Shown in pieces: positions 1 through 7,757 of a stretch of DNA of 27,421 bases. Origin of the DNA: a virus; IMG/VR virus record IMGVR_UViG_3300025102_000222, positions 1-27,421 of that record; one strand, given 5' to 3'. The notes under the pieces were generated by a model that was given only the letters and a program-made list of their open reading frames with translations, had not been told where the DNA came from and searched no databases. Position 1 is the stretch's first letter. The number at the start of each line of letters is the position of its first letter. The translations under genes were made by a program, and so were the position numbers.

Positions 1-2142
1 AAGGGATTCCCCACGGTAGAGAACTGTGATGAGGAAATGCTCTGCATCACCCTGCAGAACTATGCCACAAAGCGTATTCTTACCTTTGGTGTGGGTCCTT
101 ATAACAACAATGACCCCATGGTCAAGTACGTGCAGTGCAACGATGAGTATGATTTGTTGCAGCACTTCATCAACTACTGGTCAAGTGACACCCCTGATGT
201 GGTAACTGGGTGGAACTGTCAGTTATATGACATTCCGTACCTGTGTAAGCGTATCACTCGTGTACTGGGTGAGAAGGCATGCAAGAAGATGTCTCCATGG
301 GGTCTAGTGACTGCTGAGGAGATGTTCATCATGCACCGTGAGCGTCTGATCTATGACATTGCAGGCGTCACTGTCCTTGATTACCTTGATCTGTACAAGA
401 AATTCACCTACAAAGCACAAGAAAGTTATAAACTTGATTACATCGGTGAAGTCGAACTAGGTGAGAAGAAGTTAGATCACTCAGAATACGACAGTTTCAG
501 GGAGTTTTACACTAAAGACTGGCAGAAATTCGTTTCATACAACATCCAGGACGTTAGACTGGTTGACTCCCTTGAGGAGAAGATGAAACTGATTGAACTC
601 GCTGTCACTATGGCATATGACGCCAAGGTGAACTTCACAGACGTGTTTTATCAGGTCCGAATGTGGGACATGATCATCTACAACGACCTGAAGAAGAAGG
701 GTATCGTCATTCCACCCAAGGCAGACGAGGTAAAGAATGAAAAGTATGCCGGTGCTTACGTAAAAGAACCAAAACCAGGCATTTATGACTGGGTTGTGAG
801 TTTTGACTTGAACTCACTGTACCCACACCTCATCATGCAGTACAATATCTCACCAGAGACTTTGTTAGACGACAGATATCCCTCTGTAAGCGTCGATAAA
901 CTGCTGGATAAGGAGGTAGATCTATCTGGTCTTGAGGACGTTACTGTGTGCCCTAACGGTGCCATGTTCACCACCAAAACCCGTGGATTCTTGCCCAAAT
1001 TGATGGACAAAATCTACAGTGAGAGGGTGGTCTTCAAGAAAAAGATGCTCCAAGCAAAGAAGGAGTACGAGAAGACGCCTACAAAGGCGTTGGAGAAGGA
1101 GATTGCCAGGTGTAACAACATCCAAATGGCAAAGAAGATCCAACTCAACTCTGCTTATGGTGCCATTGGCAACAACTACTTCCGGTATTACAAACTAGAG
1201 AACGCTGAGGCAATCACTATGGGTGGTCAGTTCAGCATTCGCTGGATTGAGAACCGGATGAACCAATATCTAAACAAACTACTCAAAACTGAGGACCACG
1301 ACTATGTTATTGCTTCCGATACTGACAGTATCTATCTGTGTCTTGATCTACTTGTCCGTAGTGTATTTGATGTACACAAAGTTTCTAAAGAGAGGATTGT
1401 CGAATTCCTCAATGATGCCTGTGAGAAGCGATTTGAACCATACATATCGAAATGCTACGCGGAACTCGCGACGTATGTGAATGCATACGAGCAGAAGATG
1501 TTCATGAAGCGAGAAACCATCGCTGAGCGTGGCATCTGGACTGCTAAGAAGCGATATATTCTCAACGCATGGGACATTGAGGGTGTGAGGTTTGCTGAAC
1601 CGAAACTCAAGATCATGGGTATCGAAGCAGTCAAGTCATCCACCCCTGCACCCTGTCGTCAGATGATCAAAGACGCTCTGAAGATCATCATGAGCAAGAC
1701 TGAGGATGATGTTATCAAATACATCGATGACATGCGTCGTGAGTTCAAAAAGATGGACCCTGCTGCTGTTGCATTCCCACGATCCTGCAACAATTTGGAC
1801 AAATATAAGAGTAGTTTGTCCATTTATAGTAAAGGTACACCTATCCATGTACGAGGTTCACTTCTCTACAACCATTACTTGAAGAAGCATAACCTTGACT
1901 CTAAATATAATGCGATCAACAATGGCGACAAGGTAAAATTCTGCTATTTGACTAAACCGAATCCAACCCAAGAGAATGTAATCTCATTTGTCGGTGATTT
2001 CCCCAAAGAATTGGGTCTAGCAGGATATGTTGACTATATGTTGATGTTCGATAAGTCTTTTGTAGAACCGCTTAGGGCGGTTCTGGACGCTATCGGCTGG
2101 TCAGTAGAAAAGACAGCAACTCTGGATCTTTTCTTTGTCTGA
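1..2142 (+). CDS. 43: T4-type DNA polymerase gp43, 5' partial
   Basis: Replicative family B DNA polymerase with 3'-5' exonuclease, cut by the left window edge. The frame is open from base 1, so the first ATG at 37 is not the start. By comparison with T4 gp43, roughly the first hundred residues, including the Exo I Asp/Glu pair, lie upstream. Visible motifs in order: Exo II (TGWNCQLYDIPYL, about 205-243), Exo III (YNIQDVRLVD, about 538-567), Pol motif A (DLNSLYPHL, about 805-831), motif B (KKIQLNSAYGAIGN, about 1135-1170) and motif C (SDTDSIY, about 1315-1335). The extreme C-terminus (TLDLFFV) looks like the sliding-clamp-binding tail of T4 gp43. No frameshift or intein is seen. It heads the replication block and would work with the gp41/gp61 primosome and UvsX encoded downstream. 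Confidence 0.97.
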   Translation, partial: KGFPTVENCDEEMLCITLQNYATKRILTFGVGPYNNNDPMVKYVQCNDEYDLLQHFINYWSSDTPDVVTGWNCQLYDIPYLCKRITRVLGEKACKKMSPWGLVTAEEMFIMHRERLIYDIAGVTVLDYLDLYKKFTYKAQESYKLDYIGEVELGEKKLDHSEYDSFREFYTKDWQKFVSYNIQDVRLVDSLEEKMKLIELAVTMAYDAKVNFTDVFYQVRMWDMIIYNDLKKKGIVIPPKADEVKNEKYAGAYVKEPKPGIYDWVVSFDLNSLYPHLIMQYNISPETLLDDRYPSVSVDKLLDKEVDLSGLEDVTVCPNGAMFTTKTRGFLPKLMDKIYSERVVFKKKMLQAKKEYEKTPTKALEKEIARCNNIQMAKKIQLNSAYGAIGNNYFRYYKLENAEAITMGGQFSIRWIENRMNQYLNKLLKTEDHDYVIASDTDSIYLCLDLLVRSVFDVHKVSKERIVEFLNDACEKRFEPYISKCYAELATYVNAYEQKMFMKRETIAERGIWTAKKRYILNAWDIEGVRFAEPKLKIMGIEAVKSSTPAPCRQMIKDALKIIMSKTEDDVIKYIDDMRREFKKMDPAAVAFPRSCNNLDKYKSSLSIYSKGTPIHVRGSLLYNHYLKKHNLDSKYNAINNGDKVKFCYLTKPNPTQENVISFVGDFPKELGLAGYVDYMLMFDKSFVEPLRAVLDAIGWSVEKTATLDLFFV

Positions 2143-2151
2143 TGCTATAAT
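2143..2151 (+). promoter_or_regulatory. Extended -10 promoter, TGCTATAAT
   Basis: A perfect TGnTATAAT extended -10 element lies directly after the gp43 stop and 20 bases before the next start. The position 17 bases upstream (2123-2128) is a poor -35, as is common for extended -10 promoters. It would be read by host sigma-70-type RNA polymerase and could drive the 56-aa gene, the nucleotidyltransferase, uvsX and gene 41. Assigned by pattern only. Confidence 0.5.
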
Positions 2152-2171
2152 CAAAACACTACTGGGGTACT

Positions 2172-2342
2172 ATGGAACTTCCTATCAACGATCAAGAACT
2201 TGAAACCATCGTAAAGGCACTGAGACTGGGTGGTGACACGGCTCTTTATCAAAAACTCAACAGGGTCAAGGATGTTCGTGATGCTAATCCTGGTGGACCA
2301 TACAAAAGGATCGTTAGAGAGCAGTTTGGTTACGTCATCTGA
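2172..2342 (+). CDS. Small conserved-type protein, 56 aa
   Basis: This 56-residue ORF (starts MELPINDQEL, ends REQFGYVI) fills the gap between gp43 and the nucleotidyltransferase gene. Its TGA overlaps the next ATG by one base (TGATG), so translation is probably coupled. It is soluble and charged, with no membrane segment or motif that I recognise. A dedicated promoter sits 20 bases upstream. Function unknown. The tight packing and its place in the replication operon are the reasons for calling it a real gene. Confidence 0.7.
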   Translation: MELPINDQELETIVKALRLGGDTALYQKLNRVKDVRDANPGGPYKRIVREQFGYVI

Positions 2343-2800
2343 TGTTTTTTGAAAAAGTGAGCCTGGTTACAGGCGGATTTGACCCTATTCATAGTGGTCA
2401 TCTACATTATTTTGGTCGTGCCAAGGACTTCTCTGACTACCTCGTGGTAGGACTGAACGGTGATCCTTGGTTGAAGCGTAAAAAGGGTCAGTATTTCCAG
2501 TGTTGGACTGAACGTGCCGACATTGTGAGGCATCTTGACATGGTTGATGCTGTTATCTCCTGGGATGATGCAGATGATAGTGCTTGTGGTGCTATCGAGA
2601 AGTGTCTGGACATAGCAGAGACTGTTGTCTTCTGCAATGGAGGGGACAGGGGTGCATCTAACACTCCAGAACTAGAGAAGTATAAAGATAACGAACGAGT
2701 TGTCTTTGAGTGGGGTGTTGGTGGACAGAACAAGATGAATAGCAGTTCCTGGATCCTTCATGGATACTTTGAAAGGCAACGAAAACTACTAGGTATTTGA
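2342..2800 (+). CDS. HxGH-type cytidylyltransferase-like nucleotidyltransferase
   Basis: A 152-residue protein of the HIGH nucleotidyltransferase superfamily, related to glycerol-3-phosphate and ethanolamine-phosphate cytidylyltransferases. The signature is at the N-terminus: T10-GGFDPIHSGH20, with the nucleotide-binding HSGH at 17-20, followed by a Rossmann-like core (YLVVGLNGD). Known members transfer a nucleotidyl group from CTP or ATP to a phosphorylated substrate with release of pyrophosphate. The acceptor here cannot be read from sequence. The usual C-terminal ISSTxIR motif is replaced by a NSSSWILHGYF-like stretch, which may fill the same place. It is coupled to the 56-aa gene upstream (one-base overlap) and ends one base before uvsX. 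A role in nucleotide-linked sugar or lipid metabolism, or in modifying something in the host, is possible but unproven. Confidence 0.85.
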   Translation: MFFEKVSLVTGGFDPIHSGHLHYFGRAKDFSDYLVVGLNGDPWLKRKKGQYFQCWTERADIVRHLDMVDAVISWDDADDSACGAIEKCLDIAETVVFCNGGDRGASNTPELEKYKDNERVVFEWGVGGQNKMNSSSWILHGYFERQRKLLGI

Positions 2801-2801
2801 C

Positions 2802-3812
2802 ATGGATTTTTTCAAGGACATTATCAAGGAAATCGGTGATGATTACACAAAACTTGCATCGGATGTAGATGATACAGAGCGGTATGTTGACACTGGTTCT
2901 TACATTTTCAATGCTCTTGTTAGTGGTAGCATTTATGGAGGTATCAGTGGGGACAAGATCACCGCTATTGCAGGAGAGACCTCCACAGGTAAGACCTTCT
3001 TCTCCCTTGCGGTAGTAAAGAATTTTCTTGAGAAGCATCCTGACGGTGGTGTCATGTATTTTGACACTGAGTCTGCTATCAAGAAAGGTATGCTGGTTGA
3101 GCGTGGCATTGACTTGGAAAGGTTTGGTCACGTGCAGGTGGTCACTATCGAACAGTTCCGTAACCGGGCACTGAAGATTGTTGACAAATATCTTGGTTTG
3201 GATGAAAAGGATCGCAAACCCATGATGTTTGTACTAGACTCTCTGGGAATGCTCTCCACTGAAAAGGAGATCAAGGATGTCCTTGAGGACAAACAGACCC
3301 GTGACATGACAAAAAGTCAACTAGTCAAGGGTGCATTCAGAATGCTTACACTCAAACTCGGTCAAGCGAATGTTCCACTCATTGTCACCAATCATACATA
3401 CGATGTCATCGGAGCTTACGTACCAACTAAAGAGATGGGAGGAGGTTCGGGACTCAAGTATGCAGCGAGTACAATCATCTATCTCAGCAAAGCAAAGGAG
3501 AAGGATGGAACGGAAATCGTCGGAAACATTATCAAGGCTAAGACAGTCAAGTCACGTTTGAGTCGTGAAAATAAGACTGTTTCTATTCGTTTGTATTACG
3601 ATGAGCGTGGTCTTGATCGATATTTCGGTCTTCTTGAACTCGGTGAGAGCACTGGGGTAATCAAGAAAGTCGGAAATCGATATGAGATTGACGGCAAGAA
3701 AGTTTATGGTAAAGAGGTCTACTCTAACCCCGAGAAGTATTTTACTGAGGAGTTGATGGCAAAGATTGATGATGCAGCACAGAGTGAGTTTACTTACGGC
3801 GGTGGTGAATGA
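2802..3812 (+). CDS. uvsX: UvsX, RecA-like recombination protein
   Basis: A 336-residue RecA/UvsX-family recombinase, which forms ATP-dependent filaments on single-stranded DNA for strand exchange, recombination-dependent replication and repair. Walker A is GETSTGKT at residues 58-65. Walker B is a hydrophobic strand ending in Asp (MMFVLDSLGML, about 142-152). A RecA-type mobile loop and conserved glycine patch (KEMGGGSGLKYAA) follow at about 211-223. The length suits the cyanophage form, shorter than T4 UvsX. The start lies one base after the nucleotidyltransferase stop. The stop overlaps the gene 41 start as ATGA, so recombinase and helicase are translationally coupled. Confidence 0.95.
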   Translation: MDFFKDIIKEIGDDYTKLASDVDDTERYVDTGSYIFNALVSGSIYGGISGDKITAIAGETSTGKTFFSLAVVKNFLEKHPDGGVMYFDTESAIKKGMLVERGIDLERFGHVQVVTIEQFRNRALKIVDKYLGLDEKDRKPMMFVLDSLGMLSTEKEIKDVLEDKQTRDMTKSQLVKGAFRMLTLKLGQANVPLIVTNHTYDVIGAYVPTKEMGGGSGLKYAASTIIYLSKAKEKDGTEIVGNIIKAKTVKSRLSRENKTVSIRLYYDERGLDRYFGLLELGESTGVIKKVGNRYEIDGKKVYGKEVYSNPEKYFTEELMAKIDDAAQSEFTYGGGE

Positions 3813-5197
3813 GTGAAAGGATCCCACTAACGATCCTCAATAACTTGGTACATGATGAGAGCTATGCTAGGCAGGTTCTCCCGTTTATTGAACCCGATTA
3901 CTTTGAAGAAAGGACTGATCGGGTAGTCTTTGAACAAATTGCCACGTTCTTGTCTCAGTATGATGCTCTCCCTAGTCCGGAGATCCTTCATATTGAGATT
4001 GATAAGAGGACTGACATCACTCAGGATGAACTCACCACTATCACACAGTTGGTTTCTTCCCTTGAAGAGAGTGAGTCAGAGACTCAGTGGTTACTTGACA
4101 CCACTGAGGACTGGTGTAAGCAACGTGCCATTTACTTGGCACTAATCAAGAGTATCCAAGTCGCTGATGGTGGTGATGACAAACTTACTCCCGATGCCAT
4201 TCCAGGTATCCTTTCCGATGCTCTTGCGGTCGGGTTTGACCAGAGTGTGGGGCACGATTACCTCGATGATTCCGAGGATCGCTATGCATATTATCACCGG
4301 GTCGAGAATAAAATCCCCTTTGATCTTGAATACTTCAATAAGATTACTTCGGGTGGACTCAGTGATAAAACGCTCAACGTCGCTCTCGCTGGCACTGGCG
4401 TCGGTAAATCTTTGTTTATGTGCCACGTCGCTGCCAGTGTTCTCCTCCAAGGAAAGAACGTTCTATACATCACAATGGAGATGGCTGAAGAGAAGATTGC
4501 AGAAAGAATTGATGCTAACCTTCTCGATGTCAACATCCAGGACATACAGGAACTACCTGAACAAGTCTTCTCAAAGAAGATTGCAAAGATCGCCGCGAAG
4601 ACTACGGGACACCTGATCGTCAAGGAGTATCCTACTGCTTCTGCCCACGTGGGTCACTTCCGTGCCTTACTGCAGGAACTGAAGTTGAAAAAGACGTTCA
4701 TTCCTGATATAATATTCGTGGACTATCTCAATATCTGTGCCTCTTCTCGGTATAGGGGTGCAGCAAACGTGAATTCTTATTCTTATGTCAAAGCAATCGC
4801 AGAAGAGCTCAGGGGTCTCGCGGTCGAAGCCTCTGTCCCAGTGGTCTCAGCTACGCAGACTACTCGCTCTGGTTTTTCTAGTTCAGATCCTAATCTTACT
4901 GATACTTCTGAATCATTTGGCCTTCCAGCTACCGCTGATCTTATGTTCGCTTTGGTTTCTACCGAAGATATGGAGAACCTTAGCCAGATAATGGTCAAGC
5001 AGTTGAAGAACCGCTACAACGATCTGAACATGAACAAGAGGTTTGTAGTGGGCATTGACCGTGCTAAAATGAGACTGTACGACTGCGAACAAACTGCTCA
5101 GGATGACCTGATGGAGGACATCGTAGAAGTACAGTACACGTCTAAAGAAGACAACAACAAATCCAAATCCAAATTCGACGATTTCAAATGGGAGTAG
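3809..5197 (+). CDS. 41: gp41-type replicative DNA helicase (DnaB family)
   Basis: A 462-residue replicative hexameric helicase of the DnaB/gp41 family, which unwinds DNA 5'-3' at the fork and works with the gp61 primase encoded at 16644-17615. The first 170 residues or so form the helical N-terminal domain. The RecA-like motor follows, with Walker A GTGVGKS at 195-201, the strand NVLYITMEMAEEKIAERI typical of DnaB, Walker B ending in VDYLN at about 305-309, and the TTRSG and KNRYN-type motifs further on. The C-terminus is an acidic then lysine-rich tail. The start overlaps the uvsX stop (ATGA), and the 3' end overlaps mazG by ten bases. Confidence 0.95.
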   Translation: MSERIPLTILNNLVHDESYARQVLPFIEPDYFEERTDRVVFEQIATFLSQYDALPSPEILHIEIDKRTDITQDELTTITQLVSSLEESESETQWLLDTTEDWCKQRAIYLALIKSIQVADGGDDKLTPDAIPGILSDALAVGFDQSVGHDYLDDSEDRYAYYHRVENKIPFDLEYFNKITSGGLSDKTLNVALAGTGVGKSLFMCHVAASVLLQGKNVLYITMEMAEEKIAERIDANLLDVNIQDIQELPEQVFSKKIAKIAAKTTGHLIVKEYPTASAHVGHFRALLQELKLKKTFIPDIIFVDYLNICASSRYRGAANVNSYSYVKAIAEELRGLAVEASVPVVSATQTTRSGFSSSDPNLTDTSESFGLPATADLMFALVSTEDMENLSQIMVKQLKNRYNDLNMNKRFVVGIDRAKMRLYDCEQTAQDDLMEDIVEVQYTSKEDNNKSKSKFDDFKWE

Positions 5198-5589
5198 ATT
5201 TTACAAACTATCAACGTTTTGTCAACGGAGTGACAAGCAAGGAATCTCAGGATTCTGATGCCTTTATCTACCGTTTGCAGGAACTCGGTGGTGAGATTGC
5301 AGTGCAACGCCTTCTTACTGCTGCTGTTGGTATGTCCGCAGAGGCAGGTGAGTTCACTGAAATCGTGAAGAAGATGATCTTCCAAGGCAAACCTGCCAGC
5401 GAAGAGAATTTGTTTCACTTGAAACGAGAACTGGGTGACATCATGTGGTATGTTGCACAAGCATGTATGGCACTGGAAGTTGACATGGATGAGGTGCTAG
5501 ATATGAATATCAAGAAACTGGAAGCACGTTTTCCTGAAGGCACTTTCAGTGAGTTCTACTCAGAGAATCGTAAAGATGGAGACATCTGA
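5188..5589 (+). CDS. mazG: MazG-type nucleotide pyrophosphohydrolase
   Basis: A 133-residue protein of the all-alpha NTP pyrophosphatase (MazG-like) superfamily. The diagnostic metal-binding pattern is E52-AG-E55 followed 25 residues later by E81-LG-D84, as in the ExxE...ExxD rule. Single-domain MazG proteins are common in marine cyanophages. They were once proposed to lower host (p)ppGpp, and later work favoured hydrolysis of dNTPs such as dGTP and dCTP. Both ideas rest on other phages, not on this sequence. The start overlaps the gene 41 3' end by ten bases and the stop lies inside the glycosyltransferase start region, so this is one operon with the replication genes. Confidence 0.9.
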   Translation: MGVDFTNYQRFVNGVTSKESQDSDAFIYRLQELGGEIAVQRLLTAAVGMSAEAGEFTEIVKKMIFQGKPASEENLFHLKRELGDIMWYVAQACMALEVDMDEVLDMNIKKLEARFPEGTFSEFYSENRKDGDI

Positions 5590-6265
5590 CCTTTGCATCA
5601 CCTGCATCAAGATTGGAGACAAGTTTGATGCACAGTATGTAAACAAACTCTACAACATGGTGCGTCGTCAAACCGATGCACCATTTTTTTGCTTCACTGA
5701 TAACCCTAGTGGCATCAAAGAGGGTGTCACTGTGGTAGAAATCGATGTCTCTAAGTATGCTCAGTGGAAAAACTGGTGGGCAGCATGGTGGAAGATCAAT
5801 ATGTTTGTTCGTCCTGAAATTCAGGGGTTCAAACGTAAGTTGTTCTTCGATCTGGACGTGATTATCCATGGTGATATCACTAAGATTTTGGAAATCAATA
5901 GTCCATTTGCTCTAGTCTACTCCTCTTGGAAAGGACTCCCCTTTCAGGTCAAAAATCCAACCAAATCCTTGTTCAATTCCAGTGTAATTGCCTGGGATGA
6001 TGCGAAGCACATTTATGATTACTGGGCACAAGATGCTAGGGGGTTTGTCGCTAAGTATGCTGGCACTGATGACTTCTATCACAACGAAAAGATAAAAAGA
6101 TATCGACTTCCTCCAATCATCTACTCATATAGAGATGGTTGTGCTCCAAAGCAGGAGAGTTCTTTGACGTTCAGACCTAAGATGGCACTTGCTATCCTAC
6201 ATCAACGTCCTAAAAACCACGAACTAGATCCTAGTGTTCACCCTATTGTAAAATACTGGGCATGA
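5576..6265 (+). CDS. GT-A-type glycosyltransferase-like protein
   Basis: A protein of about 229 residues. The start is chosen at the ATG at 5576 (METSDLCITC); an in-frame GTG at 5549 would add nine residues but lies deeper in mazG. The N-terminal half resembles GT-A nucleotide-sugar-dependent transferases: a beta strand, a conserved aromatic block (YAQWKNWWAAWWKI at about 61-74), then KLFFDLDVIIHGDI with the metal-binding D92-L-D94. These enzymes transfer a sugar from a nucleotide sugar with a divalent metal. The acceptor is unknown and could be virion protein, host envelope or phage DNA. It is the last gene of the replication block and overlaps mazG by 14 bases. Confidence 0.75.
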   Translation: METSDLCITCIKIGDKFDAQYVNKLYNMVRRQTDAPFFCFTDNPSGIKEGVTVVEIDVSKYAQWKNWWAAWWKINMFVRPEIQGFKRKLFFDLDVIIHGDITKILEINSPFALVYSSWKGLPFQVKNPTKSLFNSSVIAWDDAKHIYDYWAQDARGFVAKYAGTDDFYHNEKIKRYRLPPIIYSYRDGCAPKQESSLTFRPKMALAILHQRPKNHELDPSVHPIVKYWA

Positions 6266-6273
6266 TCTAAATA
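6266..6273 (+). promoter_or_regulatory. T4-late-type promoter, TCTAAATA
   Basis: The octamer TCTAAATA matches the T4 late consensus TATAAATA at seven of eight positions and the CTAAATA/NATAAATA form reported for cyanophages. It ends 21 bases before the ATG at 6295. An AGAGGAA ribosome-binding site lies between. It would be read by host polymerase carrying the phage gp55-type sigma factor. Confidence 0.55.
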
Positions 6274-6294
6274 ATTTGGACAAGAGGAACTACT

Positions 6295-7356
6295 ATGGGA
6301 TATAAACCACCAGCACACCCCGAATCATACACTGTGAACTGGTTGATTTTGGATAATCAACCTGTAGATTATATTAGGAGGATTGCTGAGTCTTTTGAGG
6401 CACAGATGACCCGGCGTATGCCAGGTAGAGTATCGTTCAATGTCCTTACCCATGATCAGTTTGAGAAAGAATATGGTAAACCCGCTAATTTAGACACTGC
6501 ATTAGATTTTTTATATAAAAACACCATCCAGATAGTTGTTTACCCCACTGCTGTGTTGGGTGAAAAGATTAGGGAAGCAATTCATAGAAAGATGAATAAA
6601 ATTCCAGAGAAAATAACCCCTTGGTTTACTGGTGAGACTGATTATACGGCACTTGATATGCCATATGCTTTCAGGAGTGAACAGCATGCCAACTCGTTCT
6701 TCCAGAGTGGACCAGGTGAAAAAGTTCTCTACTATAATAACTTTTTGAACATAAAATCCATGGCAATTGTGCCTTGGGGATCTCGTAGAGTCATCGCTGG
6801 AGATAAACCATTCACAACTCCAGAAGATTTTGAAGGTGCCAAGATCAAAACTCAGTATGGGACTGCATTAGAGCAGGATATCTTTGAATCTCTGGGTGCT
6901 GAGGTTAGTGGCGATGCTGATGCATATGAAACTGATTTGGTGAACTTGGACTCGTCTAAGAAATATGTTACTGAGTTGAATCACAGTATCAATGGGTATG
7001 TTGTGCTAGCATCTCACCCATTCTGGAGACATTCTGTCAAGTGTGAGTGTGACTATAGAGATCACACCCCAGAAGAAGAGGATCATTGCTTGAGAAAGCA
7101 GATGAAGCGAGCATGTAATGAAGCAGCACGTGCCACTAGTATTTGGAACGATAGTGATACAGAAAACCTGAGGAATGATCTGAAAGAGAAGGGTGTTCAA
7201 TTTTTCTCGATCGATGACATTGATGCGTTCAAAGAAAAGACTAGGGGTGTATATGATAAATACATGAGCAAATTTACTCCAACTCTTTTCGATAATATAA
7301 ATGAAACATGTGACCAAGAAGAGTCGGTATGGTGCGATAAGATGACAGTCACTTGA
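6295..7356 (+). CDS. TRAP DctP-like solute-binding protein, diverged, no signal peptide (copy 1)
   Basis: A 353-residue protein with the fold signature of DctP, the extracytoplasmic solute receptor of TRAP dicarboxylate transporters: an N-terminal strand and helix (YTVNWLILDN...), LDMPYAFRSEQHA at about 120-132, a TPEDFEGAKIKTQYG segment at 175-189, and a C-terminal helical region ending VYDKY. Normal DctP proteins are exported. This one has no signal peptide and starts directly at the mature domain, and no TRAP membrane genes are in the window. The conserved ligand-carboxylate Arg in the family's G-x-K-I-R segment appears to be Lys (K185), and the usual LQ.G..DG(Q/E) pocket loop is not recognisable. 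A Cys-rich insertion (C250, C252, C265, C274) follows the FW motif. It is probably cytoplasmic, with changed or lost ligand binding. A paralogue lies at 7758-8753. Confidence 0.7.
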   Translation: MGYKPPAHPESYTVNWLILDNQPVDYIRRIAESFEAQMTRRMPGRVSFNVLTHDQFEKEYGKPANLDTALDFLYKNTIQIVVYPTAVLGEKIREAIHRKMNKIPEKITPWFTGETDYTALDMPYAFRSEQHANSFFQSGPGEKVLYYNNFLNIKSMAIVPWGSRRVIAGDKPFTTPEDFEGAKIKTQYGTALEQDIFESLGAEVSGDADAYETDLVNLDSSKKYVTELNHSINGYVVLASHPFWRHSVKCECDYRDHTPEEEDHCLRKQMKRACNEAARATSIWNDSDTENLRNDLKEKGVQFFSIDDIDAFKEKTRGVYDKYMSKFTPTLFDNINETCDQEESVWCDKMTVT

Positions 7357-7381
7357 CTTTGCCATCTCAACATCTTATAAT
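7353..7381 (+). promoter_or_regulatory. Near-consensus sigma-70 promoter, TTGACT-N17-TATAAT
   Basis: The -35 hexamer TTGACT (7353-7358, five of six) and a perfect -10 TATAAT (7376-7381) are separated by the ideal 17 bases. Transcription would begin near 7388, leaving a leader of about 60 bases before the ATG at 7448. The -35 overlaps the last codons of DctP-like copy 1. This is the best host-type promoter in the window and would make the DUF2061 gene an early-expressed unit. Confidence 0.7.
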
Positions 7382-7447
7382 TACAGTGGAACGACGCCGC
7401 CACCCAAATAAAAGATCGTCGGTAATATATTCAGTAAAACATTCAAA

Positions 7448-7702
7448 ATGTCTTTTGCATCCCCTAAGTGGTTTGAGCGTTTCCCTCGGACCATCGCCAA
7501 AGCCGTTACTTGGCGTTCCTGGATGATGGTCACCAACTCCGTGATTGGTTGGATCGTTGCCGGTAACCCTTGGAAAGGTCTTACCATCGGACTTATGGCA
7601 CTTGTGATCAACTCAACGCTCTATCTGCTGCACGAGCGTCTGTGGAACCGTAACGACTGGAACCGTCGTACGACTTCTGCAACGGATCGTGTGGTCATCT
7701 GA
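7448..7702 (+). CDS. DUF2061-type small membrane protein
   Basis: An 84-residue protein matching the pattern I know for DUF2061: a short N-terminus, R-x-x-AKAVTWR, a first TM segment (MMVTNSVIGWIVAG), a short loop, a second TM segment (GLTIGLMALVINSTLYLL) and the terminal HERLWNR box. DUF2061 proteins are small bacterial inner-membrane proteins of unknown function, sometimes linked to sulfate-assimilation genes. It stands alone between the two DctP-like genes with its own sigma-70 promoter. To the eye it is more GC-rich, with more C-ending codons, than its neighbours, which could mean fairly recent acquisition from a host. With small membrane neighbours absent here, any link to the DctP-like proteins is a guess. 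Confidence 0.8.
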   Translation: MSFASPKWFERFPRTIAKAVTWRSWMMVTNSVIGWIVAGNPWKGLTIGLMALVINSTLYLLHERLWNRNDWNRRTTSATDRVVI

Positions 7703-7721
7703 GCCACATATCTAGCAGGGA

Positions 7722-7729
7722 TATAAATA
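7722..7729 (+). promoter_or_regulatory. T4 late promoter, perfect TATAAATA
   Basis: An exact match to the T4 late promoter octamer, ending 28 bases before the ATG of DctP-like copy 2. It lies in the 55-base gap after the DUF2061 gene. Confidence 0.7.
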
Positions 7730-7757
7730 CTTCTAACTGTTCAAGGATAACCTACTA

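Noticed and set aside
783-2124. Minus-strand and out-of-frame ORFs over gp43 and other strong genes
   Set aside because: They lie opposite conserved catalytic motifs and show no family features. No minus-strand gene in the window has independent support.
5549-5575. GTG start for the glycosyltransferase adding nine residues
   Set aside because: It lies deeper within mazG; the ATG at 5576 begins a sequence (METSDLC) that leads straight into the first beta strand of the fold.
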